Shown here: positions 49,143-62,213 of the stretch, one piece after another | Layout of the letters: each line of letters opens with the position of its first letter | Position numbering within the stretch: position 1 is the stretch's first letter | NCBI GenBank assembly: GCA_964007475.1 | Contig: OZ023275.1 | Location: 30,323,619-30,387,618, forward strand | Direction of reading: 5' to 3' | From: Hybos culiciformis | Lineage: Eukaryota > Arthropoda > Insecta > Diptera > Hybotidae | DNA length: 64,000 bases | The notes under the pieces: model-generated | Told to the model about the DNA's origin: nothing | The model's database searches: none | The model's input: the letters and a program-made list of their open reading frames with translations, nothing else | Translations under genes and position numbers: made by a program

Positions 49143-49903
49143 TGCTAGAGATAGAGTCGACGTAATTCACGCGCGTGTACGCACGTAAAAAATCAAATTG
49201 TATGAAAATGTATGAGACCGGCTATACGCAACGACGTAAAACGTAGCTTACGCGCGTAAAAGTTGAAATATTTTAACTTTCCCAGTATTTTACGCCGTAC
49301 ATTGTGGAAATCATTTGTTTATAATTGTGTTGTTTATTTTGTTGTAATTAGAAAAAAAAATTGTGTTGTTTATTTTGTTGTATTTAGAAAAAAAAAATTT
49401 TACAAACAAATAATTATTTAATAAAATAAAAAAGTTCATAAATATAATTATATTCAAAAATAAAATTAAATAATTATTTATTGCAAATTTATTAAAATTT
49501 TTTATGTTTTATTAAGTTATAAATAAATTAAAAAGCATTATAAAAATATTACAAACAGAATTTCGGGAATTAGAAATTTAATTTTATTTTTTTAAATTTT
49601 TATAAAAATTTGTTTTTTTATTAAAAATTATAAAATTGTAATTATTGTTGTATTTTATTTAATTTATAACTTTATTTTTATTAATTCTTTAACAAGAAGA
49701 TCAAATTAAAATTAATCAAAAGAAATTAAAATTGAATTAGATTTTTTTTTGAATTTATTTTTCTTTTATTTTATTGTTGACATTTTTCTCTTTTGTTTTT
49801 CGCATGTGAACGGCGTTGAGCATAACAGGTAAAAAAAACAGGTTTTTTTTATTTTTTTTACGCGCGCATACGCGCGTGAATTACGTCGACTCTATCTCTA
49901 GCA
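49143..49903. mobile_element. TIR DNA transposon/MITE with CG-rich ends
   Basis: Perfect inverted ends of at least 33 bp run inward from GCTAGAGATAGAGTCGACGT: left 49144-49176, right 49870-49902. With three mismatches they extend to about 49 bp; one further base (T...A) matches outside. The ends are rich in ACGCGCGT, and copies of (A)CGCGCGTAAAA or ACGTAAAA recur just inside the left end to about 49260, resembling subterminal transposase-binding repeats. The core is AT-rich and noncoding, with a 36-37-bp tandem pair (gtgttgtttattttgttgta) at 49327-49400. Flanking TAT/TAT could be a 3-bp target duplication, but that may be chance. I could not assign a superfamily. Confidence 0.8.
49327..49400. 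repeat. Tandem pair inside the TIR element
   Basis: Two consecutive units of about 36-37 bp, each gtgttgtttattttgttgta followed by a/t-ttagaaaaaaaaatt. Confidence 0.85.
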
Positions 49904-52900
49904 TATAACATCGATATTAATATAGTAGAGTGAATAAAACGTAATATGATACGTAATATAGTAATAATTTAATTCTTGAACTACCAATTATTTTTGACAT
50001 ATCAATAATTGTTTTAAATTATTGTTTATAAAATATCCTTAAACTTAAAGTTTGAAAATCTATTATTCGTCCTTCAACAAAAAATATTATAAAAAATCTT
50101 TCGGAAATAAGTCCTGTAAAAAACTGTTCCATTATAACGACTTTTGTAAAACGTAGAGGAAAATTATTCACTTAATCCGTAGTAAGTCTTTATAAAAGAA
50201 TAAAATTTCGACAAAATCAAGGCATGCAAAATGGTTTAAGGTGCGATCAAATGACATCATTATCAACAAATAAAAGAAAATAAGATTCAAAGTTTTATAC
50301 TTTGTGTTCAACATTTTGACAGTATTTTTAATTTTTTTTAAATAATGTAAAATTTCTAAGTTGTAAATATTTTATAGAGTTAATTAAAACTACGTACATT
50401 CTAGAACTAAAACTATTTCACAATGAATTTTTTCCCTATAAATTATGTTTTTCATCAATTTCCGATATTTCATTTTCAATTGTTTTTTTTTTTTTTTGTA
50501 GCAAATTTCGTTTTCTTCTTTTTTATTTTAAGTAGAAATAAAACAGAAAACAAAAATAATATATAGAAGAAATTTTGTATTATATAATAAAATTAACTTA
50601 AGTTCAAATTGATATTATGGGAGTTACGAATTAAGGCATTAACTTTTATCAATGCAAAGAATAAAAAAATATATATTTTTTTTTGAAACATTTTATAGAG
50701 TTAAAATTTATATTGCCACTCTTCCATAATAGGTACTACTTGAGTTAATTTTCCAAAAATAAAAGGAGAAAGAAAACAATGAAAATAATTGGTAAATGCC
50801 CTTAAAAATCCTCAAGTACATTTATCACAATGCTTTGGTTAATGTTCTCTAAAAAAAAAAAAATAAAAAAATAAAACAGAGAGTGAACAAGAAAAAAAAA
50901 ACCCATATAATAAAAATATTGAAAATTACAATTTTTACCATTCAAAACACGAAAACATATCAATTCGTCCATCTCATGCTTGATTTCACTAAACTTTAAT
51001 GTATATTATGGTCTTGTTTTAAAAACATAAAATAAAATTTAGATACATCATTTTATACATATACATAGTATATATGTATACAAAGAGAGGGTTTTAAAAT
51101 TGAAAAAAGATCATTGAAAAATTACGTTCCTCAGGTGAAAAATAAAATTGGGTTTTTTTTTTGTTTTTTTTGTATTTTATTATAAAAATTATTTATTAGG
51201 GTTTATTTTATTATTTATTTGGGTGTGACCAATTTATACAGTCATTATGAATCGGAGTTAATTAACCATAGAATTTAAAAAATTTATGATTTGACTTAAC
51301 ATTTAAGTTATTTTATATTTTATATATGAAATGTGTGACCCCGATTATTCAATTATAGATTTTTTTTTATGATATTCTATATTATGAATGCTGCTGTCAC
51401 CAGATTATATACGTACATACTATTTAAATCTGTTATTATGAAAATTGTTATTTATTTCGTATCCATTATCCAACACTCCCAGTACTTAGTATCATACTTA
51501 ATAGTGCACATATTGCATTGCTCTTAAATAAGTACTTAAGTAAAGCTCAGCTTTCTTTTCTCATATACAAATTTAAGTACGTTATTTTAAGATAATTTAT
51601 TAAATTTTATTATTATGTATATCAGAACAATAGATAACAATAAAGTAATTCACAATAAAAAAAAAATATATATATAATTTTTTTTTTCTGTTTTACATTT
51701 TGTTTTACAACAAAACAACAGATTCTGTTCATCATACGAAAAAAAAAAAAAGAAAGAAAAATACAAATTTCGACCAGAAATGTTTTACTTGTTTAAAATA
51801 TTGTTATTTCAAAAATAAAAATAATCTTTTTAATCTCATTCTGTCAGTTCATTAGAGAAATAGTTTTAGGATGGATTGCATGCGATTCACAATATATTCT
51901 AATAAAAATAATATTCTTAAATTGAATATAAAATATAACTAAACTTTTTGACTTAAAGCAAAAATTAGGGATTTAATGGGAATTTAAAAACTTCCTATGA
52001 TCATTCTTGTTCCAACTCACATAAAAATTTTTATGGACTCGGAGATGGGATTTGCTAATTCGAGAACAATTTCGGATATTTGAAAGAAAAATTTTTTTAT
52101 AGTTTTTCCACAACTTTTATTCATTATCATAAAATAGTATTTCTTGCTATTTGAGGTAAATAATAAAAAAAAAACAAAAAAGAAAAAACAAAACAAAAAT
52201 AAAAGAAAATACTTATTCAAAATAATTTACAAGTTGCATGCAATTTAAAGGATTTTCCTAAAAATTTTATGAACGAATCAAAGACAAAAAAACAAACTTT
52301 TTTCTTTTTCTTTTTTTGCTTTTTCTGACGAGAATAATAAAATTTCAATTTATATTTTTCCGTATGAGAAAATTTGATAAGATTTTTTTTTCACTTCAAA
52401 AATACATAAAAAAAAAAGTAACAAATGAATGTTTCCAAAATAAATTATATGCAAATAAAATTTATTTAATTTTTTTTTTTTTATTTGTTAGAAATTTTCA
52501 TTTATTTAATTGCTATGTGAAGATATTTTTATTTATTTTTATTTTTTTTTTTGTTTTTGGTGCAATATATAGATTGATCATGGAAATCGTGAAGAAGAAA
52601 TTTTATTTTTCAGGGATCTTTGGAAAATTATGTTTAAATTAATAAAATTATTACACGAATTTATATTGAGCTTAAATTTTGAATTATATGTAGATTAGAT
52701 GTTGGACGATAAATAACTTTAAAGCAAAATAGATGAATTTATATAGTTATAAATATCTTAATGTTAGAGATATGTATTAAAAAGAAAAAATAACTTTTTG
52801 CAGAAATTCAGTGGAAAAAAAAATGTTGAAAAATCAGGTATAAAGACTAGCTATAAAGCTATAGCTAAAACTGCAATATTTTCTGATATAGCATGTGATC

Positions 52901-53320
52901 TTGCATTTATTATTAAATAATTCTTTTTAAAATATTTAGAAAATGAATTGTTACAAAATTTGGTACTCGAAAAAATATTTTTTTATACAATATGAGCTTC
53001 CAAAATTTTTAAGACAAATATTACTTAAACTATTAGCTACTTTTTCCTTACAATAACAAATAGCAAATTTTGCTTATGTCATCCACTAGTTCGATTTGAA
53101 CTATGTAACAATACAGCTATGTTTTTTTTTCAGTATTAGAATAAGTTACAATTATTTTCGAAACACCCGCCACTCCAAAAAGTAAGCATTCTAATATTAA
53201 GAAAATAGGTATTATATACTCGTAAATCATTAGAAAAATACTAATCCTCCTGTGTGATCTCCGTAAAACTGTCATCGATACTTTGAAAAGCGAAATATTT
53301 ATTAAAAGTTCAATGTTTCA
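49904..53320. other. AT-rich intergenic DNA
   Basis: No supportable gene. The 52.0-52.6 kb open frames are Phe/Lys/Ile runs. A short dispersed repeat (53071-53110, partner at 37872-37912) lies near the right end. Confidence 0.6.
53071..53110. repeat. Dispersed repeat, copy at 53.1 kb
   Basis: Partner of 37872-37912: ATGTCATCCACTAGTTCGAT, then TTGAAC and TATGTA. Confidence 0.45.
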
Positions 53321-54299
53321 TCTAATAAATAAAAATGAAAATTCTCTGTTCTCTGTCCTCTGTCCTCAATCACGCTTAAACCGCTGGATCGATTTGGCTG
53401 AAATTTTGAACTTAAGTATCATTGGGGCCCGAGATGGTTATGGGGTACTAGAAATTTTGATCCGAGGCCCCGGCGGGGGGGCTACCTTAGAAGCCGGTTT
53501 TGAAATTTAGGTATATTTCAATAAAATATAGTAGCGTTGGACCCGAAAACTCTATTTAAAAAACTGGATGTTGAGAGGCCCCCAACCGTTGTCCCAGGGC
53601 TCAATTGGGGGGGCTATAGTACAAAATTCGAAATTTTGAAATTTTGAAGTTAAGTAGTACTAAGACCTGAGATGGTTATAGGATACTAGAAATTTCGATC
53701 CCAAGCCCCGACGGGGGGGCTACCTTAGAAGCCGGTTTTGGAATTTAGGTATATTCCGATAAAATGTTGTAGCGTTGGACCCGAAAAGCCTATTTAAAAA
53801 ATTGGATGTTGAAAGGCCCCCAACCGTCCCAGGGCTCAATCGGGGGGCTACACAACAAATTTCGAAACTTTAAAATTTTAAAAATAAGGAGTCTAGAGAC
53901 CAGATTGGTTATATTTTTGATCTGAGGCACCGACGGGGGGCTACCTTAGAAGGCGGTTTTGCAATTTAGGTATATTCCGATAAAATATTATAGCGTTAGA
54001 CTATTTAGACTATTTAGAAGACTGGATGTGTTAAGGCACCGGGGAAGTGGCTATTTAACAAATTTTGAAATTCTGTTTTTTTAGTGCACAAAATGCAATT
54101 TAGGTATCTTCCGATAAAATATTATAGCGTTGGCCCCGAATCGACTATTTAGAAGACTGGATGTGTTAAGGCACCGGGGATGTGGCTATTCAACAAATTT
54201 TGAAATTCTGTTTTTTTTTAGTGCACGAAATCTGGATTATCGCGTTTTGATATTAATATAAGTTCGGGACTACCGTGTGAAGCCGGGTATTTCGACTAG
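53321..54299 (+). mobile_element. Helitron-like non-autonomous element, copy 2
   Basis: Begins A|TCTAATAAATAAAAATG and ends ttcgaCTAG|T, the TC...CTRR termini and A|T insertion site expected of a Helitron. Before the end, taccgtgtgaagccgggta can fold into a short imperfect hairpin. The body has three modules of about 220-240 bp (ctaccttagaa at about 53482, 53720 and 53941), then two of about 120-130 bp (attatagcgtt at about 53989 and 54120). Copy 1 has only two of the larger modules. No Rep/helicase gene is present, so it depended on an autonomous relative. The open frame crossing its left part (53283-53510) is not a gene. Confidence 0.75.
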
Positions 54300-57200
54300 T
54301 TTATAATAAATGTTATTGCGTAAATCGTGAAAATTATTTATGATTTCCTATTAAAGGTGAGAAATATTTTTATAAATAACTCTACCACATTTACCTTACC
54401 TCAGAGTTATTTTTTTTTTTGAACCTATTCTCTACAAAAGTAAAAAAAATAAAAAATTCAACAAACAAGCATAACAAAAGTTAACTTCGTATGAAATGTG
54501 CATTATTGCATACAAAGTTGAAATATTTATTTTTTTATTCTGGTTTTCCTCTATTTTTATTTTATTTTTTTTATTTTGGTATGCATACATATGTATATAT
54601 ATATTTTTTTTTTGAATCACTGCATAAATGCATTTAATTCTCTTTCACCCTGTGGTAATTTTATTTATTTATTTTTTCTTTCACGTGATATTAAAAAAAA
54701 AAAAGAACTGAAAAAAAAAATAAATTCTAACAAAAGCTTCAATGAAATAAAAAATAAAGGAATAATTGAGATAAAGCAAACTAAGTATTTTATAAATGAA
54801 AAATTCGAATTAAGTTCGTATAAACGACTAGAATTAAGGTAAAAAGAAGGTAGCTTTCAACGGAGATTTAATAGAATAATATTGTAATGCTTATGCCACT
54901 TCTAAACGCTATACTTGTAGTATGTTGTCCCATCGACCATAAAACATCAAATAAAAATCATAGCTTCTACGAAAATTCATAGATAATAATTAAAGCTCAT
55001 TAAATCCTGGGAAAATTTTGAACCTATGACCATAGAACTAGGAGATACATCATTACAAAAATAATTCGTATTCGTAACTAGGATTTATAAGCTTATATTT
55101 CCAAGTTATAAAAAAGAAATTTGATTTTTTTTTTTCCACAGATCATATAAATTAAAATCTTTTTAATTCACATGTTTAATGCATTTAAATCTAGATTAAA
55201 GTATAGAAAATATTTTCAAATTTAAGGAAAATCAAATAAACAACAATTTCTATTCTTCTTTATTTATCGTTGTCATAAAAATGTGCAAATTTAAAAATAC
55301 ACCATTCTACAATGAGTTAATTAGGAACTAAAAATACCATAAAAAATAAAAATACATTTTAGTGGAATGTTATTTCTCGATTAGCTTAATAAAACGTTGT
55401 TGTACGTATTTATGTAAAACAATCTAAACTATAAATTAAACTGCATAAGTCTGAATAAAGTTTCTTGCTTGCAATACTTTTGTGACAGGAATTAAGTCTA
55501 CTAATATTCAACACTTTTAATTTTGTTCTATTTTCAATAATTTTTAAACTATTGTCGCAGTTTGTGGTAAATGCTGTGAAGATAAGCGGTCAAAAATTTT
55601 TTTTAGTCAATGTAAAAAGAATTATTTTATCGGACTTTTAAAATACCGCCTTCAAAACAAGAATAATAATTCTAAATCATAAAAAAAAAATTATATTAAA
55701 AAAAAATGCTTTTTTTTTTAATCTTATAAATAGGTGAATTGGGATTTATGTTATTGGATTTTCATTTTCACAATGAATTTTCATTAGTTTTAGCTTAGAT
55801 TGAGTTTTTTTTTTCATTATTTTTTCTTTTATTTGATAAAAAAAAAAAAAACAACAGAACTGTTGGTTTCACAAGCAATATGAAATTGTATTTTATTTTA
55901 TTTTTATTTTTTATTAAAAATATTATGAATCTAAAATAAGAATCGTAATTTTATTTTATTGACTATTTTATAACTTTTCATTGGAAAAGATATATGAATC
56001 TGAAAACAAATTAAAAAAAAGATTTTTTTTTTAAATTACATTTGAGAAAAAACAAAACCCCCTTTTTAAATGACATCCCTTTACATTATGTCAGAGATTA
56101 AGTAAAATTTTCGACAACTTATATACGATTTGGAATATTATATCGTAACACTAATCGAATGTATTGCAGATTCGAATAAAAAATTCAAACATTAAAGATA
56201 TTTTGTAATGGTGACGACTATTTGAACAAATGTCTTTAATTCCATTGAATTTTTTTAATTTTTAACTCATTTTTTATTTTTGATATTAAAATTCAAAAAG
56301 TCCTCTATTGATTTGTTTTTAAATTAGAGCTCAAGACTGCAAAATTACTTCTATTCATCTACAATGCTACACAATAAAGACCTTATTATATACAAATATA
56401 AAACAGTATTGCAAAGTTACCAGTAGCAATATTTAATTATTACCATTATTTCTATTTTGATTAAATACATAGAACATTGCAGCCCTGATCTATTAATAGT
56501 TTTATTTTATATAAATGTATTATTTAAGATCTTGGATTAAAATCTCTGATATTTTTCCTAGTTCTAAATAATATAAACGAAATATAAACGAAACAAAAAA
56601 AAATAAAGGTTTTCAAGATGCTTGCATAACATTTTCGAACATTTAATTTTGATATTATAATTTCATCAATTTGATTTCTATAACACTACAAGCTTAATCA
56701 CCTATTAAAGAATTAACAACAACAAAAAAATCATACAAATGGCATAGCAGTAAAGTATACTGAAAGTTTTTGATATTCTCATTTCTGTCTTTTATGTTTA
56801 CATAACAAAAAAAAAAATTAAAAACAAACTTTGAAAATCTTAAAAAAAAAAAATTCAAATAATCATTATTTGAAAATTGAGTTTCTTTCCTTTATTGGTT
56901 GTAATAACTTTTTATGGATTTCTTTTTTTTTTTTTGTACCAATTTTCAGGAAAAGATTCAACATAATGTCGAATGTCATACAAGAAAAAAAAAATAAAAA
57001 TTTGTTTTTAGCGCAAAATAATTTTTTATTTTAAAGGGAAAAAAAAATAATTTTTCCTAATGAAAAAAAAACAAAAAAAAAAAACATTTCGAAGTTTTAT
57101 AAAAGATAACCAAATTTTTTTTTTTCTTACGCAAATTATAAATTGGTGCAAAATTATCTTTTAACAGGAAATTTAATTTTCGAATTTTCTTATATTTTTT

Positions 57201-58739
57201 TGGCGCTTCCACAACGAGGGGTTAAATTTTCTCATAAAATTATTATATTTTCAGTTTTCACTGAAAAATTACTCCGATTATTTTTCCTTGTACAAAATAA
57301 CAATTTTTTTTTATGCTTCAAAACAAAATTTTGAGGAAAATTTATGCCGGAAATAATAAAAAAAAAAGTTATGGCAATTTTAAAAGAATTTCCTGTAAGA
57401 AATTTGGTTAGTCTTTAAAAAAAATGTTAAAATATAAGTAATTTTAACTTGTTAAATGACACTGGATTAAAGATGCATATGTACTTATACATTTGAATCG
57501 TATGGATTATATATTTGCAAATAATTGACACTATGTATTGAGAAAGCTAAAAAGTTATATATATCAGTTTAATAAATAAGACAGTGATAAGCATATCCCA
57601 ACAAGCAAATCTATTTAATTTTAGTGAAGTGAAGAAAATAATATTCTTTAAATTCAATATTTTATACTTTATTTGATTATCCTCTAAAAGTCGATGGATT
57701 ATGAAAATGAATACATTTACATTTTTATTAAAAATTATCTAAATTATTTTTTAAATTATTTTTTAATTTTAGTAAAATTTCTAGATTTTTTAACAAGTAT
57801 AATAATAAAATAATAAGTGATTTGAAGCTTTCCGTATATTTTTTTACATATTTTGTAATATATACTTTATTAACCCGAACTAACCTAGTTAAAGTATAAA
57901 CTAGAATGTAACCAATGAATATAAGAAACTGCTTACAACAGAACAAATATTTTTAATTTTCTATTTATGTTTTTATTATGTGGAACAAATGATAAAATTT
58001 TTTTAATTGGTTTTTTTTAGTAGTTTTCTAAAATTATGTAGGTAGGTACACGTTATTAATTAAGCTTTAAATTTTTATATTTAGCATGAAACAAAAATAT
58101 TCGATTCCAATAAATTTCAGAGATTCAAAATTTATTTCATAATTATTTTAGTGGTAAAAGTATAAATTTATCTTCACAGAAAATTCAGAAATTTTGATAA
58201 TATTTAAGAACAAACAATAATTGTTGCAGAACTTCGCATCGGACACTGAATTCAATTTTTCATGGCCTAATAGAAGTCTGATGTCAATAGGTTTTTATTA
58301 GTTCTAACTATTTTCGGACAAAACAAAAATCATTGTATTTGAACAAAATATTTTATTCAATTCATCAATAAAATTGTAGGTATAAAATATAGTATAAAAT
58401 GTTCACAAAAATATATACAATAAATCTAAATAGCATAATTCAAATAATGACTTTTTTTAAATTCAATGATAATGTTAAAATGAGTAATAATACCTTCATT
58501 GTTTGACTACACAAATTACATCAATTTTATATCCTTATATCTACGAGCATAATTCAAAATTAAATATAAAATATAAAAAATAAAATATAAAAATTACCAG
58601 TTTTGTTTTAGTTAATTTCCCTAAAATAGAAATTTTCAGAAAAAAAAAACAACAAAATAATGAAGTGGATTTTCTTTCTTGTGAATTTTAAATTCTTCAA
58701 AGAACTTTTATATACTAAGTATTCTTAAATTTAACGTCA
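54300..58739. other. AT-rich intergenic DNA
   Basis: Homopolymer-rich, with no gene, RNA or transposon that I can support. Confidence 0.6.
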
Positions 58740-58858
58740 GATGAAAGTTATTATTCAAAGTCCATCACTCTAGAAAAGGATTTTTCGGAAAGAAAAATAA
58801 TTATCCTTTCTTATACCAATTTACACTTTAAAGTATAATTTTCAATGAAGGAAAAAAA
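58740..58858. repeat. Duplicated block A, copy 1
   Basis: Shares attcaaagtccatcac, then taaaggat- or aaaaggat-like sequence, agaaaaata, cactttaaa and ttttcaatgaa or ttttaatgaa in the same order with 60606-60722. The offset is about 1866 bases. Confidence 0.65.
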
Positions 58859-59447
58859 AAATGGAAAGAAACTCTATCAGAATTCGAAATGAAAATTTTG
58901 TATAAATGTGTATATACACATCACACAGTTCATATACCTACAAAAAAAAAAGGAAAAAAAAATTTTTGCAACCTTATTTTTTTAAAATTTGCTAAAAATA
59001 CTAAACAATTTAATAGATTAAAAATAACAATTTTACAATGATAAAATCTCAAATACAAGGAGAGAAAACAAGTTATTTTTGGCAACATAATCTACATAAC
59101 ATTAGCAACTATGCACATAGCCAAAATTAAAGTTACGTAAAATTTTCATTAGAATTATTATTATAGAATTTCAAGTCAAATGGACATTTAGGTTTGTAAA
59201 ACTTATTATAATCATGAACGAATATATAGATAAAAACTAAAATATCTTGATTCCCACAAAATTAGCGTTTATTTCATTTCCTTGATCATTTTACTTTCAT
59301 TTTTCTCAGCTTTCAGATTTACATGTCCACTAAGTTACAAATGTGCATCTTAAATTACTATGTTTATAATTTAACTTAATGCCTATAGTCACTTTCTGAT
59401 TTCCAACTTTCGGACGAATATTCAGAGTCAAAAAGATATGAAGCTTT

Positions 59448-59463
59448 TGTTGTTGTTGTTGTT
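59448..59463. repeat. (TTG)n short repeat
   Basis: About five TTG units. Confidence 0.8.
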
Positions 59464-60195
59464 TTATGAGTAGTGGATCTATCATGATATTTTCCCAAAA
59501 TTTATAAAATTTTCTAATGCTTGTTGCTTAGCCTCATTCTCATGTTTTAATAAAAGCTAACCTTCATTCTTTGACGAAACAGAATAAATAAAATGTAAGA
59601 TGGATACAGTAACTATATAGACCGACAATTAATGACGCAATAAGCCAGTTTTTCTCAAAAATCCAAAATTAAATAAAATGGTTATGGTCACATAATGAAA
59701 ATGGAATTAAATTAAAAATTATGTAAATACATAAAATCTAGAAATCAAAATATTTAATAAAGTAAAAAAAAGTCATTTTAATTTTCTTTATTTTCCGGAA
59801 AACATTTTTCATTTAATCTGAAAAGTTTTTCCAGACATTGAAATTACTCAAAAAAAAAAAAAAATAATTTGCATTTTCATTTTAAATTCATCATTGCAAG
59901 AACTTTATAAAATAATTGTACTTTTAATTTGTTCATTAAGAGATTACTTATTTAATTATTAATTTCCGTAAAGTTTTAATTTCAATGTTTTTTTTTTCAC
60001 AAATTAATAATTTTTTAAAAAGACAAATATTAGATTAATTTATAAAAATGAGAACTGCAGTCCAACTTATGTATACTTTCAGGGGTCACTATTCTTATAT
60101 CGATATGTCAATGTTGTATTATTTTTTTTTCATTGATAAAATATAATATAACTATATAATAATATAACTATATAATATAATATAACTAATTTTTC

Positions 60196-60373
60196 ACACA
60201 CTCAGATAACTTCGTTATACTTTTAGCTTAATTCATTTAAAATATCTATAAAAAAAAATTCGTATCCTTTACATTCACTATTTTTATTTTATAAAGATTA
60301 CTGATAACATTTTTATTTTTTTTTATTTTAATAAGGATACAAATTTTTCAAATTAAAATGGTAAACCATATTT
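60196..60373. repeat. Duplicated block B, copy 1
   Basis: About 178 bp, nearly identical to 62033-62213 (offset about 1838 bases, same orientation). Both contain acactcagataacttcgtt, cttaattcatttaaaatatc and aaattaaaatggtaaaccat. Differences are mostly A/T run lengths and one small replacement in the middle. Confidence 0.85.
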
Positions 60374-60605
60374 TTAAATTTGTTAAATCGACTTTCATTT
60401 AATTATTTTCTGTAACTTCTATCGTGTTGACGCTAAATGCCCAATTCATAAGCTCTCTAAAAAAAATGTTGTGGTAATTTTGGTACAAAAGTATAATTTT
60501 AATGAAAATTTTAAATCAAGAAGGAGCTTTTAGTGTATTAAATATTTTAAGTTTCAGTCCAGCTTTCATTTTATATTCAGGTCTCCATTTTTTTTTTTTT
60601 TGGAT

Positions 60606-60722
60606 AAAGTAAGTTTTTATTCAAAGTCCATCACCCTAGTAAAGGATAATTGCTAAAAGAAAAATATAATCACCTTTTTTAACAAATTTTCACTTTAAAC
60701 CAATTTTTAATGAATGAAAAAA
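60606..60722. repeat. Duplicated block A, copy 2
   Basis: Partner of 58740-58858; more diverged than block B. Confidence 0.65.
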
Positions 60723-61387
60723 TTCTTTTTATATTTAAAATAAAGTTTTTTTTATAAAAAAAATTAACAAAAATAAACTAGCTAGATTTTTTGATATTCT
60801 TAAGAGTTACGTATACAATTCAATTTAACATAGATTAAAAATTACAATTGTATACAAGACAGCAAGGATTTTGAATTCATTTAGAGCTTCATTTAGACAT
60901 GGTAGTGGGTATACTATATTTTTCTTTAAATGGAAAACTATTTGTTAATAGTTCATTCAAACGGGAAAATTTTGCAGCATTCGGAAATCTGGTTCAAGAA
61001 ACATTCCAAAAAAAAAGAAAGCCTTCGAAAAATTCCATCAATTTTGGAAAATTAAATAAAAAGAAGTTATTAAGTTATCGGTTCTCAGTTTTTTACTTAC
61101 GATTTTTTATTAAATTTATGCTGAATTTTTTTTTTATTTTTTTTTTTCATTCAAACATGATTTATGATTATACTACTTTACTGATAGGAAAATTCTATTA
61201 AGTATTCCATATCTAATGCAAATAAAATACTTATAAAATATCTAACTAAATATATTTTAAATGAAATAAAATTTTTAAAATTAAATGGATTTAAAAAAAA
61301 AAATAGCAAAGATCCATGACTTTATGTGAATAACGAATTGTGTGAATATTATTTCAATGCAATACGAAAGGCAGGAAGAAGGCATTT

Positions 61388-61411
61388 TTCTTCTTCTTCT
61401 TCTTCTTCTTC
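61388..61411. repeat. (TTC)n microsatellite
   Basis: Eight TTC units. Confidence 0.9.
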
Positions 61412-62032
61412 TGTTTTTTCTCTTCCAAAAGGAATTCCTATGTTCAAAAGAAGAAAACATTTGATTTCAATGTGTACATCTGTTTGTAATACAATAAAAG
61501 GATAATTTCATACAATATGAATAAATTTGCAAACAGGAAAATGAAAATTTGTTTTCTTTCAAAACATATCAGAGCGAGGAGAAATAGCTATGAAAGTAAA
61601 AAAAAAAAAATTACAGTTTTAATGCAATTTAATATTATTAATGTTGAAGCATGAAATGGTAAATGGGAAATTCCTTCAAATGCAAGTTAAAAAAAAAAAT
61701 AAAAAAAAATTATATTATATTAATGCTAAAATGTACATACTTTACATTTACATGAATTTTTATTCAGATTTTTTTTTTTTTTTTATTATTTAATATTTAT
61801 TTATTCTCTTTTGTAGGATTAAAAGTTTAAATAAGTATAATTTTCTTAGATTGAAAATAAAAATAAAAATTTAAATTTGAAGTTAAATAAAGAGAATTAA
61901 AGAGTTTTAAATGTTCGAAACTGTAAGTAACTGCAAGGAACTTTTCAATAGTACAAAATGCGATAGTATGAAATTAAAAAAAAACGATAGTAATACATGA
62001 AAAAAAAACGAACATGATCTCTAAGAATTTTT

Positions 62033-62213
62033 GACACACTCAGATAACTTCGTTATACTTTTAGCTTAATTCATTTAAAATATCTATAAAATAAAATTCG
62101 TATCCTTTAGATTTTTTTTTTTTATTTTATAAAGATTACTGATAACATTTTTATTTTTTTTTTTATTTTAATAAGGATACAAATTTTTCAAATTAAAATG
62201 GTAAACCATATTT
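62033..62213. repeat. Duplicated block B, copy 2
   Basis: Partner of 60196-60373. Confidence 0.85.

Noticed and set aside
53283..53510. Plus-strand 75-codon open frame
   Set aside because: Crosses the boundary of Helitron-like copy 2 and is open only because of the GC-rich module.
60899..61201. 100-codon plus-strand frame
   Set aside because: Longest neutral frame in the right half, but compositionally random (Phe/Lys/Asn runs), with no domain and no splice or neighbour support.
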